60,300 nt of DNA from the NCBI GenBank assembly GCA_964540815.1, contig CAZIOH010000038.1, positions 1 to 60,300 of the forward strand, in the 5' to 3' direction. This document shows, piece after piece, positions 1 to 7,931 of this stretch (its first letter is position 1; each line of letters opens with the position of its first letter). A program made the translations under genes and the position numbers. Under the pieces are notes generated by a model. The model was not told where the DNA came from and did not search any database. It saw only the letters and a program-made list of their open reading frames with translations. The DNA comes from CAZIOH01 sp964540815 (lineage in GTDB: Bacteria > Myxococcota_A > Polyangia > Fen-1088).

Positions 1-1687
1 TGGTCGGGTTGGAGTCGAGATCCACCATGTTGCCGGCCTCCTTGGCGGCCTGGGTACCCGTGTTCATGGCCACCCCGACGTCCGCCTGAGCCAGGGCCGG
101 CGCGTCGTTGGTGCCGTCGCCGGTCATGGCCACCAGGTGCCCAGCGGCCTGCTGCTCGCGGATGAGGCGCAGCTTGGCCTCCGGGGTCGCCTCGGCCAGG
201 AAGTCGTCGACCCCCGCCTCCTTGGCGATGGCGGCGGCGGTGCGCGGGTTGTCGCCGGTCACCATCACCGTGCGGATCCCCATGCTGCGGAAGCGGGCGA
301 AGCGCTCGCTGATGCCGCCCTTGACGATGTCGGTGAGGCGGATGACACCGAGGACCTGGGCCCCAGCGGCGACGGCCAGCGGGGTCCCGCCGGCGGTGGC
401 GATGGTGTGCGCGATGGCGTCGAGGTCGGGGGGGATGGTGCCGCCGTTCGAGCGGACCCAGGCCGCCACCGCGTCCACCGCGCCCTTGCGGATCTGGCGC
501 CCGTCGACGTCGCAGCCGCTCATGCGGGTGTGGGCCGAGAACGGGATGAAGTGCGCCCCGAGCTCGGTGATCTCGCGGGCCCGCAGCCGGAACTTGTCCT
601 TGGCCAGGATGACGATCGAGCGGCCCTCCGGCGTCTCGTCCGCCAGGCTCGCCAGCTGGCAGGCGTCGGCCAGGGTCTCGATCGGCGTGCCCCCAACCGG
701 CAGGAACTCGGTGGCCATGCGGTTTCCCATGGTGATGGTGCCGGTCTTGTCGAGCAGCAGCACGTCGACGTCCCCAGCCGCCTCGATGGCGCGACCGCTC
801 ATGGCGATGACGTTCTTGCGGATCAGGCGATCCATCCCGGCGATGCCGATGGCGGACAGGAGCCCCCCGATGGTGGTGGGGATCAGGCAGACCAGCAGCG
901 CCACGATCACCGTGGAAGAGAGGCGGATGCTGCCGTAGAGCGCCAGCGGGACCAGGGTCACGCAGGCGAACAGGAACACCGCCGTGAGCCCCACGAGGAG
1001 GATGTGCAGGGCGATCTCGTTGGGGGTCTTCTGGCGGGACGCGCCCTCGACGAGGGCGATCATCCGGTCGAGGAAGGTGTGCCCGGGGTTCGACGAGATG
1101 CGAATCACGATGCGATCGGAGAGCACCTTGGTGCCCCCGGTGACCGACGAGCGATCGCCGCCGCTCTCGCGGATGACCGGCGCGGACTCACCGGTGATGG
1201 CCGACTCGTCCACCGAGGCCACCCCCTCCGTCACCTCGCCGTCGCCCGGGATGACCCCGCCGGCCTCGACCACCACTCGGTCGCCGAGGCGCAGCTGGTC
1301 TGCCCCCACCTGGGTCTCGTGCCCGCTCTGGTCGAGCTTGCGCGCGGTGGTCTGGGTGCGCATCTTGCGCAGCGAGTCCGCCTGGGCCTTGCCGCGGCCC
1401 TCGGCGACCGCCTCGGCGAAGTTGGCGAACACCACGGTGAACCACAGCCACAGGGTGACCCCGATGCTGAACCACAGGGGCGCGATCGGGTGGGCGGTGA
1501 AGACGTCACGCAGCGCGAGCACGGTGGTGAGGACGCTGCCGACCTCGACCACGAACATGACCGGGTTGCGGATCACCTGGCTCGGGGCGAGCTTGCGCAG
1601 GCTGTCGATGGCGGCCCGCCCGACGATGGCCGAGTCGAAGAGGGCGGTCGGACGGGCGACGGCCCGGGATTCGATGCTGGGAGACAT
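1..1687 (-). CDS. kdpB: KdpB, catalytic P-type ATPase subunit of the K+ pump (partial)
   Basis: This is the ATP-hydrolysing subunit of the KdpFABC high-affinity potassium importer in the inner membrane. The visible part is 562 complete codons, and the C-terminal ~120 residues lie beyond the left edge of the window. The phosphorylation motif LLLDKTGTITMG is read on the minus strand around 725-765. The last visible residues, GTQAAKEAGNMVDLDSNPT, are the conserved stretch that follows the GDGTNDAPAL hinge in this family. The start ATG at 1687 lies 2 nt after the kdpA stop codon, so the two are in one operon and probably translationally coupled. kdpC would be expected just outside the window. Confidence 0.96.
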   Translation of the reverse strand, partial: MSPSIESRAVARPTALFDSAIVGRAAIDSLRKLAPSQVIRNPVMFVVEVGSVLTTVLALRDVFTAHPIAPLWFSIGVTLWLWFTVVFANFAEAVAEGRGKAQADSLRKMRTQTTARKLDQSGHETQVGADQLRLGDRVVVEAGGVIPGDGEVTEGVASVDESAITGESAPVIRESGGDRSSVTGGTKVLSDRIVIRISSNPGHTFLDRMIALVEGASRQKTPNEIALHILLVGLTAVFLFACVTLVPLALYGSIRLSSTVIVALLVCLIPTTIGGLLSAIGIAGMDRLIRKNVIAMSGRAIEAAGDVDVLLLDKTGTITMGNRMATEFLPVGGTPIETLADACQLASLADETPEGRSIVILAKDKFRLRAREITELGAHFIPFSAHTRMSGCDVDGRQIRKGAVDAVAAWVRSNGGTIPPDLDAIAHTIATAGGTPLAVAAGAQVLGVIRLTDIVKGGISERFARFRSMGIRTVMVTGDNPRTAAAIAKEAGVDDFLAEATPEAKLRLIREQQAAGHLVAMTGDGTNDAPALAQADVGVAMNTGTQAAKEAGNMVDLDSNPT

Positions 1688-1689
1688 GG

Positions 1690-3417
1690 CTAGAAGACCT
1701 TTCCTGAACGGGACATGAAGTGCTCGACCACCGGGCCGAGCGAGAGTGCCGGGAAGAACGTGAGGGCGCCGACGATCAAGATGACCGCCACGAGCAGGGC
1801 CACGAACATTCCGCCCCCAGTCGGGAAGGTGCCGGGGCCCTCGGGGACCGTGCGCTTGCCGACCATCGAGCCCGCGATCGCGAGGACCGGGATCAACATG
1901 AAGAAGCGGCCGAACAACATCGCCATCCCCAGGACCACGTTCCACATGGGCGTGTTGGCGTTGAGGCCCGCGAAGGCCGAGCCGTTGTTGCCGGTGACGC
2001 TGGCGAAGGCGTAGAGCATCTCGGAGAGGCCGTGCGGCCCGGCGTTGTTGAGGGAGGAGGTCCCCCAGTTCGAGACCGAGGCCCACCCGGCGCCCCCGAG
2101 GATGATGAGCGGGAAGATGAGGACGTAGAGCATCACCGCCTTCATCTCGCGCGCCTCGATCTTCTTGCCGAGGTACTCGGGCGTGCGACCGACCATCAGC
2201 CCGGCGATGAACACCGAGAGGATGACGAAGATCAGCATGCCGTAGAGGCCGGCCCCCACGCCGCCGAAGATCACCTCGCCGAGCAGGATGTTGACGAGCG
2301 GGACCATCCCGCCGATCGGGGTGAAGCTGTCGTGCATGGCGTTGACCGCGCCGCAGGAGGCGTCGGTGGTGGCGGTGGCGAACAGGGCCGAGTTGGCGAT
2401 CCCGAAGCGCACCTCCTTGCCCTCGAGGTTGCCCACGCTCTGGTCGATCCCCAGCCCGGCCAGGGCCGCGTTGGGCCCGCTCTCGGCCGAATAGAGGACG
2501 GTGACGCCCGCGACGAACAGCACCATCATGGCGCCGAAGAGCGCCCAGCCCTGGCGCTGATCACGCGCCATCTTGCCGAAGGTGTAGGTGAGGGCGGCCG
2601 GGATGGCGAAGATCAGGAACATCGCGATGAAGTTCGAGATCCCGGTGGGGTTCTCGAACGGGTGGGCGCTGTTGGCGTTGAAGAAGCCACCGCCGTTGGT
2701 GCCGAGCTGCTTGATCACCTCCTGCGAGGCGACCGGACCGAGCGCGATGGTCTGCTTGGCGCCCTCGACCGTGGTGACGTCGAGGTAGGGGTGCAGGGTC
2801 TGGATCACGCCCTGCGAGGCCAGCACCAGCCCGAACAGCACCGAGAGCGGCAGCAGCACGTAGACGATCGAGCGCACGAGATCCACCACGAAGTGCCCGA
2901 GGCCCTCGGGATCGCCCTGGGCGGGCTTGCGCGTGAGGCCACGCGCGATCACCAGCGCCACCGCGATGCCGGTCCCGGCGGAGGTGAAGTTGTGCCAGGC
3001 GAGCCCCAGCATCTGGGTGCCGTAGCTCATGGTCGACTCGCCACCGTACGACTGCCAGTTGGTGTTGGTGACGAAGCTGACCGCGGTGTTGAAGGCGAGG
3101 TGGGTGCTGGGGGCGGCGAAGCCCTGGGGGTTCCAGGGCAGGACCCCCTGAAGTCGCTGGATCGCGTAGGTCACGAGGACGCCGAAGGCGCTGAAGGCCA
3201 GCAGCGACGCCCCGTAACCCCGTGCCGACTGCTCGGCCGAAGGACCGACCCCGCAGGCCCGGAGCAGGAAGAGCTCGGCCCGGCCGAGGGTGCGCGGGAA
3301 AGGTCGGTCGCCCCCCCTGCGCTCGAAGACGCCGAAGAGGTAGGTGCCGAGCGGCTTCGTGACGGCGAGCGTCGCGGCAGCAAAGAGGAAGATCTGGAAC
3401 CAGCCGTTGAAGGTCAT
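1690..3417 (-). CDS. kdpA: KdpA, K+-translocating subunit
   Basis: This is the channel-like membrane subunit of KdpFABC, which carries the K+ selectivity filters. At 575 aa it has the normal family length. It has about ten hydrophobic segments and the conserved pore-region stretches TNTNWQSYGGE, NGGGFFNANSAHPFENPT and VTGNNGSAFAGL. The start ATG at 3417 has a GAGGA Shine-Dalgarno sequence and lies 10 nt after the kdpF stop. It is followed immediately by kdpB. Nothing is unusual in the protein itself. Confidence 0.97.
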   Translation of the reverse strand: MTFNGWFQIFLFAAATLAVTKPLGTYLFGVFERRGGDRPFPRTLGRAELFLLRACGVGPSAEQSARGYGASLLAFSAFGVLVTYAIQRLQGVLPWNPQGFAAPSTHLAFNTAVSFVTNTNWQSYGGESTMSYGTQMLGLAWHNFTSAGTGIAVALVIARGLTRKPAQGDPEGLGHFVVDLVRSIVYVLLPLSVLFGLVLASQGVIQTLHPYLDVTTVEGAKQTIALGPVASQEVIKQLGTNGGGFFNANSAHPFENPTGISNFIAMFLIFAIPAALTYTFGKMARDQRQGWALFGAMMVLFVAGVTVLYSAESGPNAALAGLGIDQSVGNLEGKEVRFGIANSALFATATTDASCGAVNAMHDSFTPIGGMVPLVNILLGEVIFGGVGAGLYGMLIFVILSVFIAGLMVGRTPEYLGKKIEAREMKAVMLYVLIFPLIILGGAGWASVSNWGTSSLNNAGPHGLSEMLYAFASVTGNNGSAFAGLNANTPMWNVVLGMAMLFGRFFMLIPVLAIAGSMVGKRTVPEGPGTFPTGGGMFVALLVAVILIVGALTFFPALSLGPVVEHFMSRSGKVF

Positions 3418-3427
3418 GATCGTGTCC

Positions 3428-3517
3428 TCAGAACTTTTCGGGACGAATCAGGGCGTATCCGAGATATGCAACGAGGGCGAGCGAGACGAGCGCGCCGAGC
3501 CAGTAGTCGAGGGACAT
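3428..3517 (-). CDS. kdpF: KdpF, small stabilising subunit of KdpFABC
   Basis: A 29-residue single-span membrane peptide begins MSLDYWLGALVSLALVA and ends in the KdpF-type tail LIRPEKF. In known systems KdpF stabilises the KdpABC complex in the membrane. The start ATG at 3517 has an AAAGGAAA ribosome site 5-6 nt upstream. It sits directly upstream of kdpA with a 10-nt gap, the canonical kdpFA order. It is too short for most gene finders. The identification rests on the C-terminal RPEKF motif, the single hydrophobic helix and the position. Confidence 0.9.
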   Translation of the reverse strand: MSLDYWLGALVSLALVAYLGYALIRPEKF

Positions 3518-3585
3518 GGGAGTTTCCTTTCGCGTTTCCGATGCTTCGAAACAAATGAGGCGGTCTTGCGATCCCAGGCGGTGGT

Positions 3586-3669
3586 TCAGAGACGGCCGCA
3601 GCCGCGGACGTAGGCCTGGGAAACGACGAAGAACAGGACCGTGGTAAGAACGAAGAGCAAGTCAGCCAT
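3586..3669 (-). CDS. Small membrane protein at the head of the kdp operon (27 aa)
   Basis: A 27-codon ORF begins MADLLFVLTTVLFFVVSQ and ends AYVRGCGRL. It has one hydrophobic helix with an acidic N-terminus and a basic, Cys-containing C-terminus. The start ATG at 3669 has a perfect GGAGG 5 nt upstream. It lies 68 nt upstream of kdpF in the same direction and is the first gene after the divergent promoter region. I have the impression that comparable short ORFs sit in front of kdpF in other bacteria, but I cannot verify this here. It is predicted to be an extra Kdp-associated micropeptide; its function is unknown. Confidence 0.7.
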   Translation of the reverse strand: MADLLFVLTTVLFFVVSQAYVRGCGRL

Positions 3670-3690
3670 GGCAACCTCCGCGCCCACCTA

Positions 3691-3708
3691 AGGCATCGTT
3701 CGTGCCAA
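3691..3708 (-). promoter_or_regulatory. Candidate sigma-54 promoter for the kdp operon
   Basis: Read on the minus strand, the sequence is TTGGCACGAACGATGCCT. The -24 element YTGGCACG matches in full. The invariant GG and GC dinucleotides are 10 bp apart as required. The -12 element is ATGCC instead of TTGCW. Transcription would begin near 3681, just ahead of the GGAGG of the 27-aa ORF, so the leader would be short. The activator is not in the window. Confidence 0.5.
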
Positions 3709-3889
3709 GCCGATCCCCCCATTTGCCGCCCAGGAGCGGCCCCCTCGGCGGGGGCGTCGCAGCGAATTGCAGTGTCGGGCGATCGGCGCCCTGCAGATTG
3801 CAACCGCGCCCCGCCACCTGGGTCACGCTGGCCCGCAAAATGCCAGGGCTGCCGTGGCCCCGCACCCGGCACGGGGCTTGAATCCGACC

Positions 3890-5095
3890 GTGGACGTGGT
3901 GCCACCTACCGTGACGTCGAGCGCGCTCAGCCCCGAGCGGCGCGCCGAGGACTTCCTGGAACTGGTCGAGCGCAGCAAGCGCGGTCGGCTCAAGCTCTAC
4001 ATCGGCTTCGCCGCGGGGGTGGGCAAGACCTACCGGATGCTCCAGGAGGCCCACGCGCTCAAGGCCCGCGCGGTGGACATCGCCGTGGCGTTCGTCGAGA
4101 CCCACGGCCGGGTCGAGACCGAGGCCCTGGTGGCCGGGCTCGAGGTGATTCCGCGTCGCAAGATCGAGTACCGCGGCGTCGAGATCGAGGAGATGAGCCT
4201 CAACAACGTGCTCAAGCGCGATCCGGACGTGGTGATCGTCGACGAGATCGCCCACACCAACGTCCCGGGCAGCCGAAACCGCAAGCGCTACCAGGACGTG
4301 ATGGAGCTGCTCGACGCGGGGATCAACGTGGTGGGGGCCTTCAACGTCCAGCACCTCGAGAGCCTCAAGGACGTGGTGGAGAAGTTCGCCGGGATCCCCA
4401 TCCGGGAGACGGTGCCGGACAGCTTCATCCGCCTGGCAGACCAGATCGTCAACCTCGATCTGGCGGTGGACGACCTGCAGGAGCGCTTGCGCTCGGGCAA
4501 GATCTACCAGCCCGACAAGATCCCCTGGGCGCTGTCCCACTTCTTCCAGGAGCAGAACTTGACCCGGTTGCGGGAGCTGGCCCTGCGCGAGGTGGCCGAG
4601 AGCGTCGAGCGCAACAGCGAGGCGCGGGGCGGCGACGCCGCCGAGCGCCAGCTCTCCGAGGCCGCCGGTGGTGGCCACAGCCAGCGGCGGGTGATGGTCT
4701 GCCTCTCGGCCGGGGCCCCGGCGGGGGACACCCTGATCCGCAAGGGCTCGCGCCTGGCCGGACGATTCAGCGGCGACTGGTTCGTGGTCTTCGTCGAGAC
4801 GCCGCGGGAGGCCCCCGACCAGATCGACTCGGAGTCGCAGCGCATCCTGATGGGGAACTCGGATCTCGCCCGCGAGCTCGGCGCCGAGGTGGTCCGGCTG
4901 AGGGCCCGCGATCCGGTCGACGCCGTGCTGGACTTCGCGCGCTCGCACCGGGTCGGTCACCTGGTGGTGGGGCGCTCGCGGCGCTCGCTGCTCCAGCAGT
5001 GGCTCGGGCGTTCCTTCCCGATGCGCCTCGTGCGCGAGGCGAGCGGGCTCGACGTGCACGTGGTGGCCACCGATGACGGGGAGGCCACGCCATGA
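3890..5095 (+). CDS. kdpD: KdpD sensor domain protein (KdpD N-terminal + Usp), kinase-less
   Basis: This is the cytoplasmic input half of KdpD as a stand-alone 401-aa protein. The KdpD domain contains a Walker A motif GFAAGVGKT (residues ~39-47) and a Walker B-like region with IVDEIAHTNVPGS. The C-terminal ~140 residues form a universal-stress-like domain. It has no transmembrane, HisKA or ATPase domains; these are in the next gene, which overlaps it by 4 nt (ATGA at 5092-5095). The start is uncertain: GTGs at 3890, 3896 and 3899 are possible, and the frame stays open back to an ATG at 3767. I chose 3890 because homology begins around 3920. Confidence 0.88.
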   Translation: MDVVPPTVTSSALSPERRAEDFLELVERSKRGRLKLYIGFAAGVGKTYRMLQEAHALKARAVDIAVAFVETHGRVETEALVAGLEVIPRRKIEYRGVEIEEMSLNNVLKRDPDVVIVDEIAHTNVPGSRNRKRYQDVMELLDAGINVVGAFNVQHLESLKDVVEKFAGIPIRETVPDSFIRLADQIVNLDLAVDDLQERLRSGKIYQPDKIPWALSHFFQEQNLTRLRELALREVAESVERNSEARGGDAAERQLSEAAGGGHSQRRVMVCLSAGAPAGDTLIRKGSRLAGRFSGDWFVVFVETPREAPDQIDSESQRILMGNSDLARELGAEVVRLRARDPVDAVLDFARSHRVGHLVVGRSRRSLLQQWLGRSFPMRLVREASGLDVHVVATDDGEATP

Positions 5096-7056
5096 AGCTG
5101 CGAACCAAATTGGTGCTGGCGCAGGTGCCGCTGGCCCTGGTGCTGGCCATCGTCGGGGCCCTCTCGGCCAGCGTCACCTCGCGGCTCGGGGCCAGCGTCG
5201 AGCTGATCCTGGCCGACAATTATCGCAGCGTGCTGGCGGTGCAGGCCATGCAGGGCGCCCTCGAGACCATGGATCGGGCCACCCTCTCCGCCGCCGAGGG
5301 CCGCACCGCCGCCGGGCCCGAGGCCGACGCCGAGCTGCGCTTGCAGCAGCAACGCTTCGAGGCCGAGCTCGGGGTCCAGCAGCGGAACATCACCGAGCCC
5401 GGCGAGCGGGAGGTCACGGCCGAGATGGCCGCCGCCTGGCACATCTACCGCGACGACTGGACCCGCTTCCGAGGCCTGCCCGGCGCACCTGAGCGCCATG
5501 CGTTCTTCTTCTCGGACATGGCCCTGCAAAGCGACCGAATCAAGCACATGGCCGGGCGAATCCTGGCCATCAACCAGGACGCCATGGTCCGCAAGAGCGC
5601 GCGGGCCGAGTCGAGCGTGGCGCACTTCCAGCAGGTGGTCCTGGTGGTGGTCTTCCTCGGGCTCGGGCTCGGGCTCCTGGCCTCCGCCTGGCTGACCACC
5701 CGCCTGCTGCGCCCACTCGGGGTGGTCTCGGGGGCGGTGCGCCGCTTCGGCGAGGGCGATCTCGCCGCCCGGGCGGAGGTCGGGGGCAAGGACGAGATCA
5801 CCGCGGTCGCCAGCGAGTTCAACCGCATGGCGGAGCGCCTGCAAAAGTACCGGGCGAGCTCGCTCGGTGAGCTCCTGCAGGCGGAGCAGGCGGCCCAGGC
5901 GGCCATCGACGGCCTGCCGGATCCGGTCCTGCTGCTCGATGCGAGCGGACAGATGCGCGGGGCCAACACCGCCGCGATCCGCCTGTTGCGGGTCAGCCCC
6001 GATCGCCCGAGCACCGAGCAGTACGCCGAGACCGATCCGGCGGTGCGCGCGCTGGTGGATCGCATGCGCGGCTACGTGCTGTCCGGGCGGGGATCGTACT
6101 CGCCCCGGGGGTTCGAGGACGCGTTGCACGTGAACGTCGCGGGGGAGGGCGAGCGGATCTTCTTGCCGCGGGCCATGCCCATCTACGGAGAGCTCGGGGC
6201 GGTGACCGGGGTGGCGGTGGCGCTGCAGGATGCCACCCGGCTGTTCCGCTTCGACGAGCTGAAGAACAACCTGGTCGCCACCGTCGCCCACGAGTTCCGC
6301 ACGCCGCTGACGTCGCTGCGCATGGCGCTGCACCTGTGCACCGAGGAGGTGGTCGGCCCGCTCACGCCCAAGCAAGCCGACCTGCTGTTCGCCGGCCGCG
6401 AGGACTGCGACCGGCTTCAGGCCATCGTCGACGACCTGCTCAACCTCTCGCGGATCGAATCTGGCCGGATCGATCTGCATCGGCGGCGGGTCGATCCCGA
6501 GGCGCTGGTGCACCTGGCGGCCGACGTGCATCGTCAGGCCGCCGAGCAGTCGGGCATCGAGCTGCGCTTCGAGGTCCCGCCCGGCTTGCCGGAGGTGTTC
6601 GCCGACCCGGATCGGCTGCAGCTGGTCTTCAGCAACCTGCTCGGGAACGCCCTGCGCTACTCGCCGCGCGACAGCCAGATCGTGCTCCGGGCCCGGGCCT
6701 GGGGCGCGCCGGTCAAGGTTGACGAGCACCGGGTCCCTGTCCCGCCCTTCGTGCGCTTCGAGATCGCCGACCGGGGCCCGGGCATCTCGCCCGAGCACCA
6801 GGCCGGCCTGTTCGAGAAGTTCTTCCGGGTGCCCGGCAGCCCGGAGGGGGGCTCCGGGCTCGGGCTGTTCATCGCGCGCGGCCTCGTGCAGGCTCACGAG
6901 GGGCAGATTGGCGTCGACACGCTGCCGGGCCAGGGGGCGACCTTCTGGTTCACCATCCCCGCGGCTCCGGAGCTCGGAGAGGAGCAGGGATCCACCGCGG
7001 CGTCCCCCTTGCGCGAGGACGCGTCCCAGCCGTCGGCGAACCAGGCCCCCGCGTGA
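5092..7056 (+). CDS. Membrane histidine kinase, probable transmitter half of a split KdpD system
   Basis: This 654-aa sensor kinase has TM1 at ~7-29, a mostly helical extracytoplasmic sensor region, TM2 at ~182-202, then HAMP (~203-255), a PAS-like domain (~270-380), HisKA with VAHEFRTPLTSLR (His400) and an HATPase with N, G1 (DRGPGIS) and G2 (GGSGLGLFIA) boxes. It overlaps the KdpD sensor-domain gene by ATGA, so the two proteins probably form one signalling unit. The sensor region differs from the four-helix KdpD membrane domain, so its stimulus is open. No response regulator follows it. Confidence 0.92.
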   Translation: MKLRTKLVLAQVPLALVLAIVGALSASVTSRLGASVELILADNYRSVLAVQAMQGALETMDRATLSAAEGRTAAGPEADAELRLQQQRFEAELGVQQRNITEPGEREVTAEMAAAWHIYRDDWTRFRGLPGAPERHAFFFSDMALQSDRIKHMAGRILAINQDAMVRKSARAESSVAHFQQVVLVVVFLGLGLGLLASAWLTTRLLRPLGVVSGAVRRFGEGDLAARAEVGGKDEITAVASEFNRMAERLQKYRASSLGELLQAEQAAQAAIDGLPDPVLLLDASGQMRGANTAAIRLLRVSPDRPSTEQYAETDPAVRALVDRMRGYVLSGRGSYSPRGFEDALHVNVAGEGERIFLPRAMPIYGELGAVTGVAVALQDATRLFRFDELKNNLVATVAHEFRTPLTSLRMALHLCTEEVVGPLTPKQADLLFAGREDCDRLQAIVDDLLNLSRIESGRIDLHRRRVDPEALVHLAADVHRQAAEQSGIELRFEVPPGLPEVFADPDRLQLVFSNLLGNALRYSPRDSQIVLRARAWGAPVKVDEHRVPVPPFVRFEIADRGPGISPEHQAGLFEKFFRVPGSPEGGSGLGLFIARGLVQAHEGQIGVDTLPGQGATFWFTIPAAPELGEEQGSTAASPLREDASQPSANQAPA

Positions 7057-7153
7057 TCCCGCTGCCCACGCTGCACGATCGCCACCAGGTGGCGGCGAGC
7101 GGGTAGGCAAGCCGACAGGCAAGCTGTAGGATCGCCGCCAGGATGACGACACG

Positions 7154-7870
7154 ATGAGCACGCTGGCCGGAACCAGGGGTGCGCGGACGCGCAAAGGTTT
7201 CGTTCGGTCGGCAGGGGTCGCGCTCATTTTGCTCGCGCCTCTGGCGGACGCGCGCAGCGGGCACGCGCAGGGAGCCGCCGCCGCCAGCGCCCCGGCGCAG
7301 CCGCCCGCGCCCACCGCCGCGCGGACGCCGGCGCCGCCGCCCGCGCCCGCGNNNNNNNNNNNNNNNNNNNNNNNNNNNNNNNNNNNNNNNNNNNNNNNNN
7401 NNNNNNNNNNNNNNNNNNNNNNNNNNNNNNNNNNNNNNNNNNNNNNNNNNNCGCCCGCGCCCGCGGGGACCTCGCCCTCGGTGAAGGAGAACATCAAGAA
7501 GCTGGCCAAGGAGGTGACGGATCCCGCCACCCTCCACCGGATCAAGGCCCACGAGCAGGAGCTCGAGACGAAGGTGGAGAAGGTGCGCGATCGCCAGCGC
7601 GCCGACCACGCCAAGGCCCGACCAGGCGATGCGGTGGAGCTGGTGAAGAAGCTCGACCAGCCCGCGCCGGGTGGGTCACCGGCGGCCGGCGCCCCGTCCG
7701 TGTCCACTTCCGGCGCGGCGCAGAAGCCCCCGGTTCCTCCCGGGCGGGACCCGGGTGCCGATTCTCCGCTGGTCGCTGCCGGCGCGGGCGAGGCCGCCCC
7801 ACCACGCAAGAAGCCGGCGCCCGCCGCCGCGCCCGCGGCACCGGCGCCCGCGCAATGGCCGGCGCGGTGA
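7154..7870 (+). CDS. Pro/Ala-rich secreted protein interrupted by an assembly gap
   Basis: The gene starts at ATG 7154 with a likely signal peptide (basic residues, then SAGVALILLAPLADARSGHAQG). A low-complexity Pro/Ala tract follows, then 100 N, then a charged helical region (~115-180) rich in Lys/Glu, including VKENIKKLAKEV and HEQELETKVEKVRDRQ, then more Pro/Ala. The frame on the two sides agrees only if the gap is really 100 nt, which is a placeholder length. No family is recognised. The helical segment could be a coiled coil. It may be a periplasmic or surface spacer protein. Confidence 0.55.
   Translation: MSTLAGTRGARTRKGFVRSAGVALILLAPLADARSGHAQGAAAASAPAQPPAPTAARTPAPPPAPAXXXXXXXXXXXXXXXXXXXXXXXXXXXXXXXXXXPAPAGTSPSVKENIKKLAKEVTDPATLHRIKAHEQELETKVEKVRDRQRADHAKARPGDAVELVKKLDQPAPGGSPAAGAPSVSTSGAAQKPPVPPGRDPGADSPLVAAGAGEAAPPRKKPAPAAAPAAPAPAQWPAR
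7352..7451. other. Assembly gap (100 N) inside a repeat tract
   Basis: Exactly 100 undetermined bases are flanked on both sides by GCCCGCGCCCGCG-type sequence. The matching flanks suggest that a Pro/Ala-coding short repeat failed to assemble. The true length is unknown. Confidence 0.98.
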
Positions 7871-7912
7871 TTGGACCGCCGAGGAGGCGCATGGCGGCAT
7901 CGAGTTAGGTGT

Positions 7913-7918
7913 TATAAG
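7913..7918 (+). promoter_or_regulatory. -10-like hexamer before glgA
   Basis: TATAAG lies 19 nt before the glgA ATG, and no Shine-Dalgarno sequence lies between them. A transcript starting about 7 nt downstream would have a very short leader. No convincing -35 is visible. Confidence 0.4.
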
Positions 7919-7931
7919 TCCGTCGCCCAAA

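Noticed and set aside
1720..3558. Long open frame (612 codons) on the plus strand opposite kdpA
   Set aside because: It is an antisense shadow of kdpA caused by GC-rich third positions; its translation has no domain and is rich in Glu/Arg/Gly like other antisense frames here.
7891..7908. Five-codon frame ATG GCG GCA TCG AGT TAG behind GAGGAGG, before glgA
   Set aside because: Too short to judge; it could be a leader peptide, but it lies upstream of the -10-like element and would not be in a transcript from it.
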